Counted from the stretch's first letter, positions 48,101 through 56,776 are shown. The stretch is 64,000 nucleotides of DNA from Bacteroidales bacterium (GCA_015061115.1 SUXE01000004.1:62001-126000); one strand, 5' to 3'. Notes: a model not told the origin generated them from the letters alone. Numbers and translations are program-made.

Positions 48101-51100
48101 GAACTGCAACATTGAGAACCTTGCAGGATCTATACAGACACAAAGCAACGCATATTGCGGCGGTGCTGAAGTGAGCGGTGCCATAACCCTCACTACAGAC
48201 GAGGAAGTGATCGAGAGATACGAGGCGAAGGATTTCGGTGCTTTGCTGTTCGGTGAAGGTTATGAGCTTTACGGATATTGGGAGACTTCAAAGGGCGGTC
48301 AGAAGAATTTCGCCCAGGCTTCTTCCGCTGTGACTTACGAGGACGGATTTGAGAGCAAGTTCTATGTCGAGGATTTCGATTCGACGACTTATGTCAGATT
48401 CGCAATCAATGACGGATGTTCCGTTTTGGGTACTGATTACAAAGCCCTTACCGTAATATCATTCGACAAGGACAGCACTGACAACTACACGATAGACCGC
48501 CAGGCTGTGGAGGAGAGATACATCGAGATCGGCGACAATATCAAGGTGACTAACAGGGAAAGCACTATGTCGGGCGAATGGTACTCTAACAAGAATGAGA
48601 AGAGTCTGATCAGCGAGGAGAAGACTGTCACGCTTGACAGCGTTACATTCATGACTCGCCTGTACCATAAGAGAATAAAGACAACAAAAGGCACAACCTG
48701 CATTGAGCCTGAATATTACGAGATTCCTTTGAATGTTCACCCAGTGAGCAAGGGAGGAAGAATCAGAAACAACCAGCAAGTTTGTCCTGGTGTCGAGTTC
48801 GAGGACATCAAGAGCTATGAGAACGCTTTCGGAGGAACAGGCAAATTCCGCTACAGATGGGAGATTACAACCGACAGTTCGGATGCCTACAGCTGGAGAC
48901 AGATCGACAACGCATTCGACGACTCTTTGAATTATGCGACTTACAGAAGACGGCTTGACACAAAAAAGACTAACTTCATCAGAAGAACTGCGACACCGAT
49001 ATACAACGATAAGGAAGTTGGCGAGGCATACACACGCTACTCAAATGTCATTTCCCTTGAAACATACAAGACTCTGAAGGCATCTTCTCTGGCTTGGAAG
49101 GGAGAAGGAAAGAACTCTTACTGTTCGGAAGAACGTGTCCCTTCTATCATCGCAGATGCACCTACAGGCGGATCCGCCGAATATAAGGAGACGAAATACG
49201 GTCTTGACTGGATGTATTCAGTTGACGGAACAAACTGGATTATGTACACATCAACTTACGTTGATTTTGGCGGAACAAGCGAGATCAGCGGAAACGGAAT
49301 TGTGTACACATATTTCGAGGAAAAGAAAAGGGACAAGGATGTCATATTCTACGTCAAGGCTGTGTTCAAGGATGACGAGTGCGGAGAGGTGGAGACAGAA
49401 CCTTTTTCTTTCAAGGTTTGGGCAGAAACAGAAGATCCTGCACTTTACATTGGTGCAGACAGTTGTAATTCAAAATATATCAGTTTCGTTGTAGAGAACG
49501 ACAAGGATTATTACTACAACTGGACAATTGGAACGGATTCTGTAAATCCTGTGAAGACGGACTTCAAGGAACAATATACAATGTCGTTTGAAAGACATCC
49601 TGCATATATAGTAGAAGAAGGCTATACCGTACAGGGTATGCACAAGACCAGCGGTTGCAAGACAGGCATTGTCTACTTCAATGTAGACAGCCTGCCAGAG
49701 TTGAAACAGGACGGTGTGGCTGAACAGGACGGCGTATTGTGTTACGGATCAGACTTGAAGATCAGCCACACAACCGCCACTGGAGGCACAGGAACAAAGA
49801 GCTACTTGTGGCAGTACTCTTATGATAACGAGAAATGGAACGATGCCAATGCAGGGCAGGATTTCACTTATGAGGACGTGAGAAGCGACATGTATATCAG
49901 AAGACTCGCATTCACAGACGTGTGTCCTGACACGATCGCCACTGATGCGGTGCTATATAAGGTCGCTGACAAAATCGAGCCTCTGAAGGTGTCTATTGAG
50001 GAAAATATGTGTAAGAACCAGGATATGGTCGTTACCCTTGCTGACAGCATGGTCGGCAACTTCAATGTCGCAGTCTACAGATTGCAGACTGACACGGTGA
50101 TGGAGACGGAGCTGACTCCTGAGAAGCTGACAGGCAAGATCAAAGGAAACGACCTTGCGGAAAACATCTTCGGAATCGTGACTTGGGACAGCTCTTATTC
50201 TTGCAAGTCTGAAATGATCAAGACTACTGTCGTTCCACGCCCTGACATTGCAGGGGTTGAAAGCTCTATATCGTGTGACGCAAAAACGGTATGTGAGGGT
50301 AGTTCAATCACTATCACGTCGGCAACTGACTATTCTTTGCCTCAATACTTGAAGCAGAGATTTGAGACTTCAGCGGACGGCATCGCATGGAGTGCCGTCA
50401 AGGAAAACAGCGAGTTTAAGGATGCTGACAAGGTTGTCGCAAATGATACAGCATACTACAGGACTATTCTCTTCAACGGATGCAAGGACAGCATTGTCAG
50501 CAACATCATAAAGGTTGACGTTAAGGAGACGATAGACAATCCTATGACATTCGAGGTCGAGACAAAATCAGACGGAGAGATTGAGATTGCTGGATATGAG
50601 GATAATGAAATGGTTGCTCTTTCTTTACTTCTGAACGATAGCGTTGAATACAATGATGGTTTTGTGGAAAAAGTTACACTTGCAAAAGAGACGGAAAAAA
50701 TTGTGGTAAGGACGAAATACGGAATCCATGGGAATCGGGTTTGCTACTCGCCTGTTACAATAAAGCCGTTGAAGGGCGGTAACATCTTCACTGAATGTAA
50801 GTCCACAGGAAAGCAGATTGTCGGTGAGGATGTTGCGAACGCAGGATCTGATGTGACATACAAGTGGTTCAAGTTCGGCAACGACAACACAATGATGTAC
50901 TTTACCGATGTGACGGATAAGAACTACACGATCACAGTAGACGAAGAAAAGAGTCTGATGCTTCGTGTCTCTTACTATGACACAGACAACATCAAGTATG
51001 TTCTGAAGAGCAATATCCTAACAGTGAACGCCAACGGTCCAGCGTTGTCGAAAATTGTTCCGTTGGAGAAGAATTCCATGTTGTCGGCAGGTCTGAAGGT

Positions 51101-52259
51101 CAACGACCATTTCATGGAGTTGAATATCGGCATGAACGCAACCCTAAGCTGTTTCATCGACGATGCTTCAAAAGGTGAGTGGCAACAGTCTGAAGACGGT
51201 CTTACATGGGTGACAGCTGACAAGTTCGATTCCACACGCCTGGCTTCACAGAATTTGGCGATTGAGCCTTCCGATGCTGTGTATTACAGGATTGTTGCTA
51301 CTAATTCATGCGGAACGACTACAAGCGACTCATTATTGGTGGCTGTGGAAGCGATCCCTGGAATAACAGAAGGATGTCTTGAGCTTACTCTTGATGACTG
51401 TGAGAAGACCGCTACCGTCATCTGTTATGACGACGAACAGAAGAACTACAGACCTAACCATTACGAGTACTACTTTGAGGTGAACGGAGAAGCTAAGAAG
51501 GAGCTTGTAGGCGAGCACGGAATATCACTCAGCGGTATCACTGGAGAGATCGAGGTTGTCATCACAAGAAGCTACAAGGGCATCACAACAAAGTATATGA
51601 AGAGAATTGACATGAGCAAGTCTGTTGGTGCTGGCTTCAGTATTATAGCTGAAGGTGTTGAGTACGGATCTTCTGATATGACTGGCGAATGGATTGGCGA
51701 TGTTCTTGTGACTGACAAGGCTTCAGTTCCGAGCGGAACAAAGATCATGCTTAACAACAGGAGCGAAAACGGAACTTCATACAAATGGGAGGTTTATTAC
51801 GAGGGAATCAAAATGGCGACAAGCCTGGTGGAGAATCCTCAGATCTACGTCTACAATGAAGGATCTTATTCTTTCTTCCTGACAGCATATTCCGGAAAGT
51901 GCGAGAGCAGTGTGAATTGGGAGTCTGGTGTGGAAGTCCAGAGCGGAACTTTGAGATATGCGGATGTTGATATGAAGGACGATTTTGTTCTTGAAGACGA
52001 TTTTATATTAGAAAAAAATGGTAAACATAAGAATTTAATACATTTCATTTGTGTTTCTCCGACTCTGGTGACAAATCAGGTGTCTGTCAGATCTTCTGAT
52101 GTGTTACCTCATGATGCAATGCTGGTTGATGAATTTGGAAGGATTCTTCACACTGTGTCGTTCAGCGGATCTGTCCAGATTTCGATGAATGATTATATCA
52201 GTGGCTCATATTTTATTGTTGTTGACAATCAGGAACGTATCAAGATTATTAAGAAGTAG
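42183..52259 (+). CDS. 3358-aa giant secreted protein with type A T9SS sorting domain
   Basis: This is a giant surface protein. A signal peptide (about 1-22, ending ANAD) is followed by an N-terminal module with YxxxWQYRIENGSWSDYT. Then come some thirty divergent PKD/Ig-like modules of about 90-100 residues, each typically having a Cys near its start (ICMDSEK, VCSGVEFG, LCHGDEV, FCHAGKS, VCPGVEF) and a YxWxxSxDGxxW strand. The last ~75 residues form a type A T9SS sorting domain (VSPTLVTNQVSVRSS...GSYFIVVDN). Repeats are diverged in DNA, so collapse in assembly is unlikely. It is the fourth gene of the TraN-like/lipoprotein/TraO-like operon, 34 bases after the barrel gene. The overall design recalls SprB-type giant adhesins, but no SprB repeat was recognised. 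Ligand unknown. Confidence 0.88.
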   Translation: MKIIVRVLALLSVCLFCTVANADNWDSYMKFLDGNPEVTGATYDGFENGSAKINVTIPSRTVECRGRNHFWGGERITNLTYNIRWQYRIENGSWSDYTKYEGNWKAGSDYAPTGWQGHLANTYNKTQVTLAENSYPFNVHIPELYSDKATISMDFRIVWSLRVDLEGSAYHTLDGESASVSCTIYQCKGGSVKVNTNIPDKGTYYAIYDEEAYKKAHNVQFTTSDFLGDVKDAKFVDDDKFVWKNINPQTGSPYVSERISVYYFENGCEGSNTVGTNAWEIKAYYTVPGYSCYSSSVSFYHFDKVVLAGKPAHFEEERQQHICMDSEKSKVTFQGINATMTEYFTEKDYGLQYKWEYSLDGSNWNTVQTGMNATVTGTDLTVSGRYISTLNATDIVYFRPKAYLELFDWDVLPEQNVVYEVHPYTIPTTSNMKLELSDKSVCSGVEFGDGKGIITLKKKYASDVFNPNLQFSIDPTAERYESVDEKNNELAKWKISAPLTQTTTYTVYVEDQECGSNGISFPAQVKVESVESDPEEEITIAGCSYRYENGKIYIQVKEGNTIKFGKNSTNYKYVLNEGETARQLPASLPMNETNIEKLKTTSYSLQKINGGVNSLGCEGEAIPVIIEVVEDIKNNEIRFENLTSVKGNTYYLCKGEKNPKIIGSENIAGGYGDQTIIWKFKDTGKQIPGTENETFSLSAGMFEVVEDCEIVRVVRMGDGVFESVSDPLRIKVYTAPSFSITEYDAVVSKADVCYEEKPIFNISYESDEPKIASHIGKTSYRIQTYKDVDGQKAKVDTLITGASKYNSWQFVYDAKITATQEFCSTQVEASNAIDVTVKGNLAFSDNDFAYDCPVLGKDLDITPKTDDGSVYSYKVGGKTVTSESEGTSTIKMPSVVDDITKNTVNVDVTRTFDGCSRSQTIKIKNVLTPLEDRSLFLVGSLDANSNLVCLSKDYKIEDNGTNEANVKYTWTSKTTGASIVGGTSKDVNVSLSNGNEFIRTRVLGNNCEVKRDTIAIDVLAKTTAVPSFTASSAELCHGDEVVITADKIPGYKVTGWVKTAGAATTDMGSDNTIKEFVEDAGTVTYTVTMASELCDNYTLQGKETIKVAPDLKIKSADITVSPSDISKSLFDDKTKAITVKLTDKNDLGQSNVAFSFNGSDFKQTVISDGEFSANYTLEESDLDDRDMVEGMVFRTYKLSSTKSCVSDTFHINKPVNNGFESIVINPSSENINAGDIFYFCGKGTLQLVNDEIIFNNDVLEKGYKLQWYKKTNGVWTSIKDATKAEVEISTAGLENRSEFYKLEVSLTSDGKLYKQASNAIEVRNVATPNLNIRLSDGDIYFCHAGKSEFQLQTNTWSSPDGAVDAKNTYTWQRSYDGSTWQDVVATSTDNLNIEIATKEDVSTLSYTEESMTKPTYFRAVLTDLCGAKATSNTILTKTYRGMDLTSKDVNVMSNKLVQNKDSFEVKFFVNYSDDKVYSYTYYNEDNQVVESKGTASQSFVHDTENGDSHADFDYSFGKHKVYVEKVMIENGCKSDKVEVEYELIAPLKIEIQNGITNQCPDNDKQNGYINIVYMDGGLPENGLTATWYYRYDNEEYFKKIDNSVDFRYIEKENDKEDITAGKIFDIHHLDRTCHFYAEIANEGYPIKAVKTSVVTMEINPKFKIERATCDKSQYCYGEDVRLTSGSVESSFGDVTYRWIDLNDKTAIYPSTEILDLESIKGQTTFRRIATDGCGIKDTFDVDLAVREKLEMSADEYEHANYAEMGKIPYIAVKDLLHVESYVVSHINQDGVKDVKEEKTFGVTDLSFGTMPAVGYEIERFEIYKVDRAGCMSVPDTFTVKGIEKITAGTIAFERYGDTKSINICHGEKIGRIIDDEIASGGTDITYKWIYAEVGKDENYVRDSAGLPLTTSVFDADTTNFGTVVAKNVAVGNKVKTSYVFRQASINVMQPDGTYTPYIKNSDTLYINVAPQLSNCNIENLAGSIQTQSNAYCGGAEVSGAITLTTDEEVIERYEAKDFGALLFGEGYELYGYWETSKGGQKNFAQASSAVTYEDGFESKFYVEDFDSTTYVRFAINDGCSVLGTDYKALTVISFDKDSTDNYTIDRQAVEERYIEIGDNIKVTNRESTMSGEWYSNKNEKSLISEEKTVTLDSVTFMTRLYHKRIKTTKGTTCIEPEYYEIPLNVHPVSKGGRIRNNQQVCPGVEFEDIKSYENAFGGTGKFRYRWEITTDSSDAYSWRQIDNAFDDSLNYATYRRRLDTKKTNFIRRTATPIYNDKEVGEAYTRYSNVISLETYKTLKASSLAWKGEGKNSYCSEERVPSIIADAPTGGSAEYKETKYGLDWMYSVDGTNWIMYTSTYVDFGGTSEISGNGIVYTYFEEKKRDKDVIFYVKAVFKDDECGEVETEPFSFKVWAETEDPALYIGADSCNSKYISFVVENDKDYYYNWTIGTDSVNPVKTDFKEQYTMSFERHPAYIVEEGYTVQGMHKTSGCKTGIVYFNVDSLPELKQDGVAEQDGVLCYGSDLKISHTTATGGTGTKSYLWQYSYDNEKWNDANAGQDFTYEDVRSDMYIRRLAFTDVCPDTIATDAVLYKVADKIEPLKVSIEENMCKNQDMVVTLADSMVGNFNVAVYRLQTDTVMETELTPEKLTGKIKGNDLAENIFGIVTWDSSYSCKSEMIKTTVVPRPDIAGVESSISCDAKTVCEGSSITITSATDYSLPQYLKQRFETSADGIAWSAVKENSEFKDADKVVANDTAYYRTILFNGCKDSIVSNIIKVDVKETIDNPMTFEVETKSDGEIEIAGYEDNEMVALSLLLNDSVEYNDGFVEKVTLAKETEKIVVRTKYGIHGNRVCYSPVTIKPLKGGNIFTECKSTGKQIVGEDVANAGSDVTYKWFKFGNDNTMMYFTDVTDKNYTITVDEEKSLMLRVSYYDTDNIKYVLKSNILTVNANGPALSKIVPLEKNSMLSAGLKVNDHFMELNIGMNATLSCFIDDASKGEWQQSEDGLTWVTADKFDSTRLASQNLAIEPSDAVYYRIVATNSCGTTTSDSLLVAVEAIPGITEGCLELTLDDCEKTATVICYDDEQKNYRPNHYEYYFEVNGEAKKELVGEHGISLSGITGEIEVVITRSYKGITTKYMKRIDMSKSVGAGFSIIAEGVEYGSSDMTGEWIGDVLVTDKASVPSGTKIMLNNRSENGTSYKWEVYYEGIKMATSLVENPQIYVYNEGSYSFFLTAYSGKCESSVNWESGVEVQSGTLRYADVDMKDDFVLEDDFILEKNGKHKNLIHFICVSPTLVTNQVSVRSSDVLPHDAMLVDEFGRILHTVSFSGSVQISMNDYISGSYFIVVDNQERIKIIKK

Positions 52260-52298
52260 ATCTGTATAAAGGATCTGTTTTTAGAATAAGTAAAAATG

Positions 52299-52335
52299 AA
52301 AAAGGCTGGATCTTCAATTGGGATTCAGCCTTTTT
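52299..52335 (+). terminator. Terminator of the giant-protein operon
   Basis: A 10-bp stem (AAAAAGGCTG paired with CAGCCTTTTT) has a 17-base loop and T-rich 3' side, 40 bases past the stop codon. Confidence 0.8.
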
Positions 52336-52424
52336 CGTCTTTACATTTATAAAAGCTAATTGATATTTTCCACCATTTTTGCAAGAATCGAAGCGAATAT
52401 GGTTTTTTAAGGGATGAAAAACGT

Positions 52425-52432
52425 TAACTTTG
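52425..52432 (+). promoter_or_regulatory. -7 element almost abutting the start of the ThiD-AraC gene
   Basis: TAACTTTG matches TAnnTTTG and ends 5 bases before the ATG at 52438. A start point 5-7 bases downstream would give a leaderless or nearly leaderless mRNA. A -33 TTTG is not clear. Confidence 0.6.
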
Positions 52433-52437
52433 CAACT

Positions 52438-53349
52438 ATGAACACAATATTGACAATCACAGGATCGGACAGTGCCGGAGGAGCCGGCATTCAGGCGGAT
52501 ATCAAGACAATCACTTCTCTCGGTGGAAAGGCTCTTTCCGTCGTCACTACTCTTACAATGCAAAACACTCTCGGCATCCAGGATTATTATGATATCCCGG
52601 CTGAGATCGTCGAGCGTCAGATTGATGCTGTGGCTGAAGATATCACTCCATTTGTGTTCAAAATAGGTCTGGTGCGAAATATATACACGTTGGAGGCTGT
52701 GGTCAGATGTATATCTCGCTACAAACCTAAGTGGGTGCTCTTTTCCCCGGTTGTCTACTCCAGCTGTGATGAGGTGTTGATGAGCGATGAACTGATCGAA
52801 AGGATCCAGCGTACTCTCGTGCCGTTGTGTGATGCGTTGGTGGTGAGGGAACGAGACAGCGAGCGATTTGACGCGAAAAGGCTTATCGTGGCTGATAATA
52901 GCCACGGCCGATGCAATGAGTTGTGCTCTGCTATCGCCACTATGCTTTGCAGGGAGATGTCGTTCGACGATGCGGTGAAGAAGGCTAAAAATGTGTTGCC
53001 GACGGGAGTGAACTCTGAGATGTCAAGCCGCTGCACCTCTCTATACAACAGTTTTGTCAAGATGCAGGAGGTGGAATGCAAAAACAGCCGTGATGTCAAT
53101 TACTATGCTTCGCGTCTTAATGTGTCTCCTCGATATTTGTCGCAGGTGACGCGAAGAGTAGCGTCTCAATCTCCTAAATCAATTATTGATTCCACTTTGC
53201 TGGGCAAAATAAAGGATCTGCTCAAAACGGATAAGACCATCCAGGAGATCGCCTCCCAACTGGGATTCTCGTCGCAAGCCCATCTTTCCAACTTTTTCAA
53301 GCGTTTTACGGGAGCATCTCCGTCGGATTTCCGAAAGATCACGGGATGA
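52438..53349 (+). CDS. ThiD-like kinase-fold domain fused to AraC DNA-binding domain
   Basis: This 303-residue protein starts at the ATG at 52438 (MNTILTITGSDSAGGAGIQ), the normal ThiD/PdxK start; an in-frame ATG at 52414 lies upstream of the promoter element. Residues 1 to about 200 have the hydroxymethylpyrimidine-phosphate kinase fold. The phosphate-binding HGTGC motif is altered to HGRCNELC at 156-163, and the usual DPVM segment reads FSPVVYSS. Residues ~210-303 are a two-helix-turn-helix AraC domain (IQEIASQLGFSSQAHLSNFFKRFTG). I infer a transcription factor that uses a worn-out ThiD fold to sense a pyrimidine or B6-type ligand. True enzyme activity is possible but unlikely given the altered loop. 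No thiamine genes are adjacent. Confidence 0.85.
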   Translation: MNTILTITGSDSAGGAGIQADIKTITSLGGKALSVVTTLTMQNTLGIQDYYDIPAEIVERQIDAVAEDITPFVFKIGLVRNIYTLEAVVRCISRYKPKWVLFSPVVYSSCDEVLMSDELIERIQRTLVPLCDALVVRERDSERFDAKRLIVADNSHGRCNELCSAIATMLCREMSFDDAVKKAKNVLPTGVNSEMSSRCTSLYNSFVKMQEVECKNSRDVNYYASRLNVSPRYLSQVTRRVASQSPKSIIDSTLLGKIKDLLKTDKTIQEIASQLGFSSQAHLSNFFKRFTGASPSDFRKITG

Positions 53350-53392
53350 TGAAGGGGATTTCTTGATTTTATATTGCTTCCCTCTGAAAATA

Positions 53393-56300
53393 TCATTTTT
53401 TCTTTTCTCCTATTTGAGACGGAAGGAATCCATAGTAATCTCTGAATTTTTTCGTGAAATATGAAGGGTCGTTGAATCCTACCTCATAGGCCACTTCTGA
53501 AATTGTTTTGTCGGAATTGGTGTTTTGCAGAATCTGGAATGAACTGTTCAATCGATATTCCATCAGCCATTCCATCGGGGTTTTTCCTGTCATCGACTTC
53601 ACTTTTCTTGTCAGTGTGGCTTTGCTGACGGTAAGTTTGCCAGCCAGTTCGTCGACTGTTATAGTGCTGTCTGTGTAGCATTCAGACACTTTTTCCATGA
53701 ACGACTGCAAAAATGGATGGATCTCATTCTTTTCCACGTCATCTTTGTTCATCGTCTGCTCTTTCATTCGCGTCGACATAGAAGCCTGCATGATAAGTTT
53801 CTGATGCTCCTGACGCACTTTCAGAATATTGGTCAGTTTCAGTAACAATTCCAGCTGACTGAATGGTTTGACTACATAATCAATGGCTCCACAGAGCAAT
53901 CCCAACAGACGGTCGACAGCGTCGTTTTTCGATGACACAAACAATATTGGAATATGTTTTGTTCGTTCTGAAGCATACAGTTGTTTTGCCATTTCTGCCA
54001 TACTCAATTCAGATTTATCCATATCGCTCACAATGATATCTGGCAGTTGTGAGTCAGCCACATTCACAGCTTCTGCACCGTCTGAAGTGACGATGACATT
54101 GAAGTAGTCGCTCAGCATTTCTTTTATCTCAAGTCGGGTCTTTTCATTCTTGTCGACAATAAGAACGGTGTTCTCTTCCCATACCGACTTGTCTTCTATC
54201 ATCTCCACCACTTCATTATGAGTCAGATGCGTCATCTCGTCGTCGCTACTGCTTATGACTGAGAATAATGGGTTGTTCAGGTCGTGAGACAACACATTGA
54301 TCAGTTTCCTGCGCTCTTCAATTGTCTGGTTCAGTTTTTTTGTCTGCTGTTCCATCTTTTGTCTCAATAGGAGAGTCTTTTTCCTGATATAAAATGAAAG
54401 ACCAAGGACCAAAAGTGAAATGGCAATGAGAGTGAACCACCATGTTCTCCACCATGGTGGCAAAACAGTTATTTTCAAAGCGATACGTGGATAGCTGTAA
54501 TTCATATTCGCACGTGATGCCTCCACCTCCAATGTGTATGTGCCAGTGGGAATATAGTTGAATGAGAGAGTCTTGGTATCTTTCATAGGGATCCATTCGT
54601 CTTGTAGTCCTACCATACGATATCGCAATTGCACTTTATCATACTTTGCGTAGTCTATCACATCTACTTCTATTCCAATGTCTTTCATCCAATACTCCAA
54701 TTCAATTCCGTCCATTTCAGACAAAGCACCGTCTTTCAGGACAGAAGATCCTGGCATGATTTTTTTTCTTGCGACGTAAAGACTGGAGAAAGATATATGT
54801 TTGACGGTGGTGTCAGGAAAGATCTTCGACGGATTGAAACGGTAGAATCCATTTGTTGTGCCCAGACAGATTCTTCCTTTGGAGTCTATGAAACTTGATT
54901 TTAAATAGAAAAGATCATGGTAGTTGCCTGGAAGATATTCAAAATTCTTTTGTTTGGGGTCGAAAGAGATTATTGCGCTGTAGGAAGCCAACCAAATTCG
55001 ATTGTGGCCGCCACATTTGAGAATTCGATAATTGTCGTCAGGGATAAAGGAGAGTGTGTCGAAGCGAGTTCCGTCTGATGAATAGCGGAAAATGCCATGG
55101 TTGGAGCAGACGTATAGGTTTCCGTCTTCGTCAGTGTCTGCATCGATGATGTTATAGGGTGAATGTGACCGTTCTTCATAAAGTTCTGGACGGATTGCCT
55201 TGACTTTTTTGCCATCGTAGAGCCACAGCATATTTGTTGCCAAAATCCACATGTAAGAATCTTTTCCCTGATAAGTACGAACTATCCATTTGCTATTCAG
55301 GTTCTTTATGGAATCATCCTGCAATATTAGTTTTTCCCATAGTCCCGACGGGCGTTTCATATAAAGGTCGTCATTAGCGGTGTTTCCCCAGATAGTGCCG
55401 TCTTCCGATTTAGATACATGGAAGAAAATTTTAGATGGATTAGAGATGGTGTCGTAAGAGATCTCTGATGAAATGCCTGTTTTTATATTCAGGGTTTGAA
55501 TGCCACCTCCCCACGTCGACACAAATATGTTGTCTCCCGTCGAACAGATTCCTGTGACATTGTTGTTTTTCAGAGAATAGTGTTGTATATGATGTAGGTC
55601 GGACGACACAGAGTAGACTCCGTTTCCGTCGGTGCCAACCAATAGGTTTCCATTCGCATCTTCAGCGAAAGAAGTGCACATGTTGGCAGGAAACCCGAAA
55701 TCACCGGAAAAGATAATGTTGTAGTCATCTTGTGGATGTACACACCATAATCCAGTGTTGTGTGTGCCAATCCATATCGCCCCATCGTCGCCCTCTGCCA
55801 ATCCATATATTTTTTTTATTTCATCAGACGTGCCGTTGTAAGGAATCACGGAATTGAACACTGTATTTTCGGTTAACGAATCTGCATACCATAAACCGTC
55901 GCCATCTGTGGCAAACCATATGCGGCCGTCTTTCCCTTGCAAAAATTTTGATACACTTTTGAATGGTACGGATACTGATGTTTTTTGAGACAGGTCGTCT
56001 TTTGAAAAGATCCATATCTCATCTTCCATAAATGTCACCGCTATTTTATCTTTATCAATTGGCATAACACAAGTGACAGGGTGGCAATTATCATGCTCTT
56101 CATCAAATGTACGCAGCACGTCTCCATGTTCATCATATATTGTCAGCTGATTGAAAGATCCTAGCCAGAAGTGGTTGTTTGAGTCTACGTATAATGAAGA
56201 GATGAACGGTGAATGGATTGAGTCGTAAGCGGCAAAATGAGAGTTGAACCGTCCGCTTTTTTCATCATATTTGAATACATGTTCGGTTGAAAACACATAG

Positions 56301-56776
56301 TAGTCTCCTGATGGCGAAACACATGTCCCCTTCATTTGAGAATAGCCCAGTGTGTCCATTTCGTCTGGCATCAACTCTACAAAAATATCTTTTTTGCGAT
56401 CGTATTCCTGGAACATTCCGCCGAATCCGCCGAAAACGATACGGTTATGTCCAATATGTCTGACGTAGTATATGTCGTCTCTATGCAGGGACGGATATTC
56501 TTTTTTACGATAATGTTTGAACAGGGATCCATCAAAACGGTCGAGTCCGAAATCTGTTCCTATCCAAAGAAAGCCTGTCGAATCTTTTGTGAGAGAAAAC
56601 ACAAGATTTGAAGAAAGCCCATCTTTTGAAGAAAAATGGTCAAATCTTGCATATTTCACATTCTCCGCTGAATAGACGGAAAAAACAATCAATGAAAATA
56701 TTAGAAACAAGGCTCGCCTCATGGTGTATGTCTCATGGTTTGTGATATGAAGATATACAATTAAATTGAAATTCAA
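53393..56776 (-). CDS. Hybrid two-component-like regulator lacking the HATPase domain
   Basis: This 1127-residue protein has the same plan as the regulator at 21054-25028: signal peptide, two-component propeller (about 25-690), Y_Y_Y domain, membrane segment after PPWW, coiled coil and the histidine helix LSHDLNNPLFSV (H831). About 30 residues after that helix a receiver domain begins. The histidine lies only 87 residues from the receiver aspartate D918, against 292 in the other protein, so the whole ATP-binding domain with N and G boxes is absent. The receiver keeps D918 and the KPF lysine but has VDK in place of the acidic VDD. A normal AraC domain ends the chain (VGFNDPSYFTKKF). It cannot phosphorylate itself, so it must signal another way. 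The frame is intact. Confidence 0.9.
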   Translation of the reverse strand: MNFNLIVYLHITNHETYTMRRALFLIFSLIVFSVYSAENVKYARFDHFSSKDGLSSNLVFSLTKDSTGFLWIGTDFGLDRFDGSLFKHYRKKEYPSLHRDDIYYVRHIGHNRIVFGGFGGMFQEYDRKKDIFVELMPDEMDTLGYSQMKGTCVSPSGDYYVFSTEHVFKYDEKSGRFNSHFAAYDSIHSPFISSLYVDSNNHFWLGSFNQLTIYDEHGDVLRTFDEEHDNCHPVTCVMPIDKDKIAVTFMEDEIWIFSKDDLSQKTSVSVPFKSVSKFLQGKDGRIWFATDGDGLWYADSLTENTVFNSVIPYNGTSDEIKKIYGLAEGDDGAIWIGTHNTGLWCVHPQDDYNIIFSGDFGFPANMCTSFAEDANGNLLVGTDGNGVYSVSSDLHHIQHYSLKNNNVTGICSTGDNIFVSTWGGGIQTLNIKTGISSEISYDTISNPSKIFFHVSKSEDGTIWGNTANDDLYMKRPSGLWEKLILQDDSIKNLNSKWIVRTYQGKDSYMWILATNMLWLYDGKKVKAIRPELYEERSHSPYNIIDADTDEDGNLYVCSNHGIFRYSSDGTRFDTLSFIPDDNYRILKCGGHNRIWLASYSAIISFDPKQKNFEYLPGNYHDLFYLKSSFIDSKGRICLGTTNGFYRFNPSKIFPDTTVKHISFSSLYVARKKIMPGSSVLKDGALSEMDGIELEYWMKDIGIEVDVIDYAKYDKVQLRYRMVGLQDEWIPMKDTKTLSFNYIPTGTYTLEVEASRANMNYSYPRIALKITVLPPWWRTWWFTLIAISLLVLGLSFYIRKKTLLLRQKMEQQTKKLNQTIEERRKLINVLSHDLNNPLFSVISSSDDEMTHLTHNEVVEMIEDKSVWEENTVLIVDKNEKTRLEIKEMLSDYFNVIVTSDGAEAVNVADSQLPDIIVSDMDKSELSMAEMAKQLYASERTKHIPILFVSSKNDAVDRLLGLLCGAIDYVVKPFSQLELLLKLTNILKVRQEHQKLIMQASMSTRMKEQTMNKDDVEKNEIHPFLQSFMEKVSECYTDSTITVDELAGKLTVSKATLTRKVKSMTGKTPMEWLMEYRLNSSFQILQNTNSDKTISEVAYEVGFNDPSYFTKKFRDYYGFLPSQIGEKKK

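Noticed and set aside
42183-52259. Nucleotide tandem repeats within the giant gene
   Set aside because: The protein modules are diverged in sequence; no near-identical DNA tandem units were noticed.
52299-52437. Thiamine-pyrophosphate riboswitch upstream of the ThiD-like gene
   Set aside because: Only about 100 bases lie between the terminator and the start codon, the promoter element abuts the ATG, and no THI-box core is seen.
53393-56776. Frameshift explaining the missing ATPase domain
   Set aside because: The reading frame runs without break from the histidine helix into a normal receiver and AraC domain, so this is a clean internal absence.
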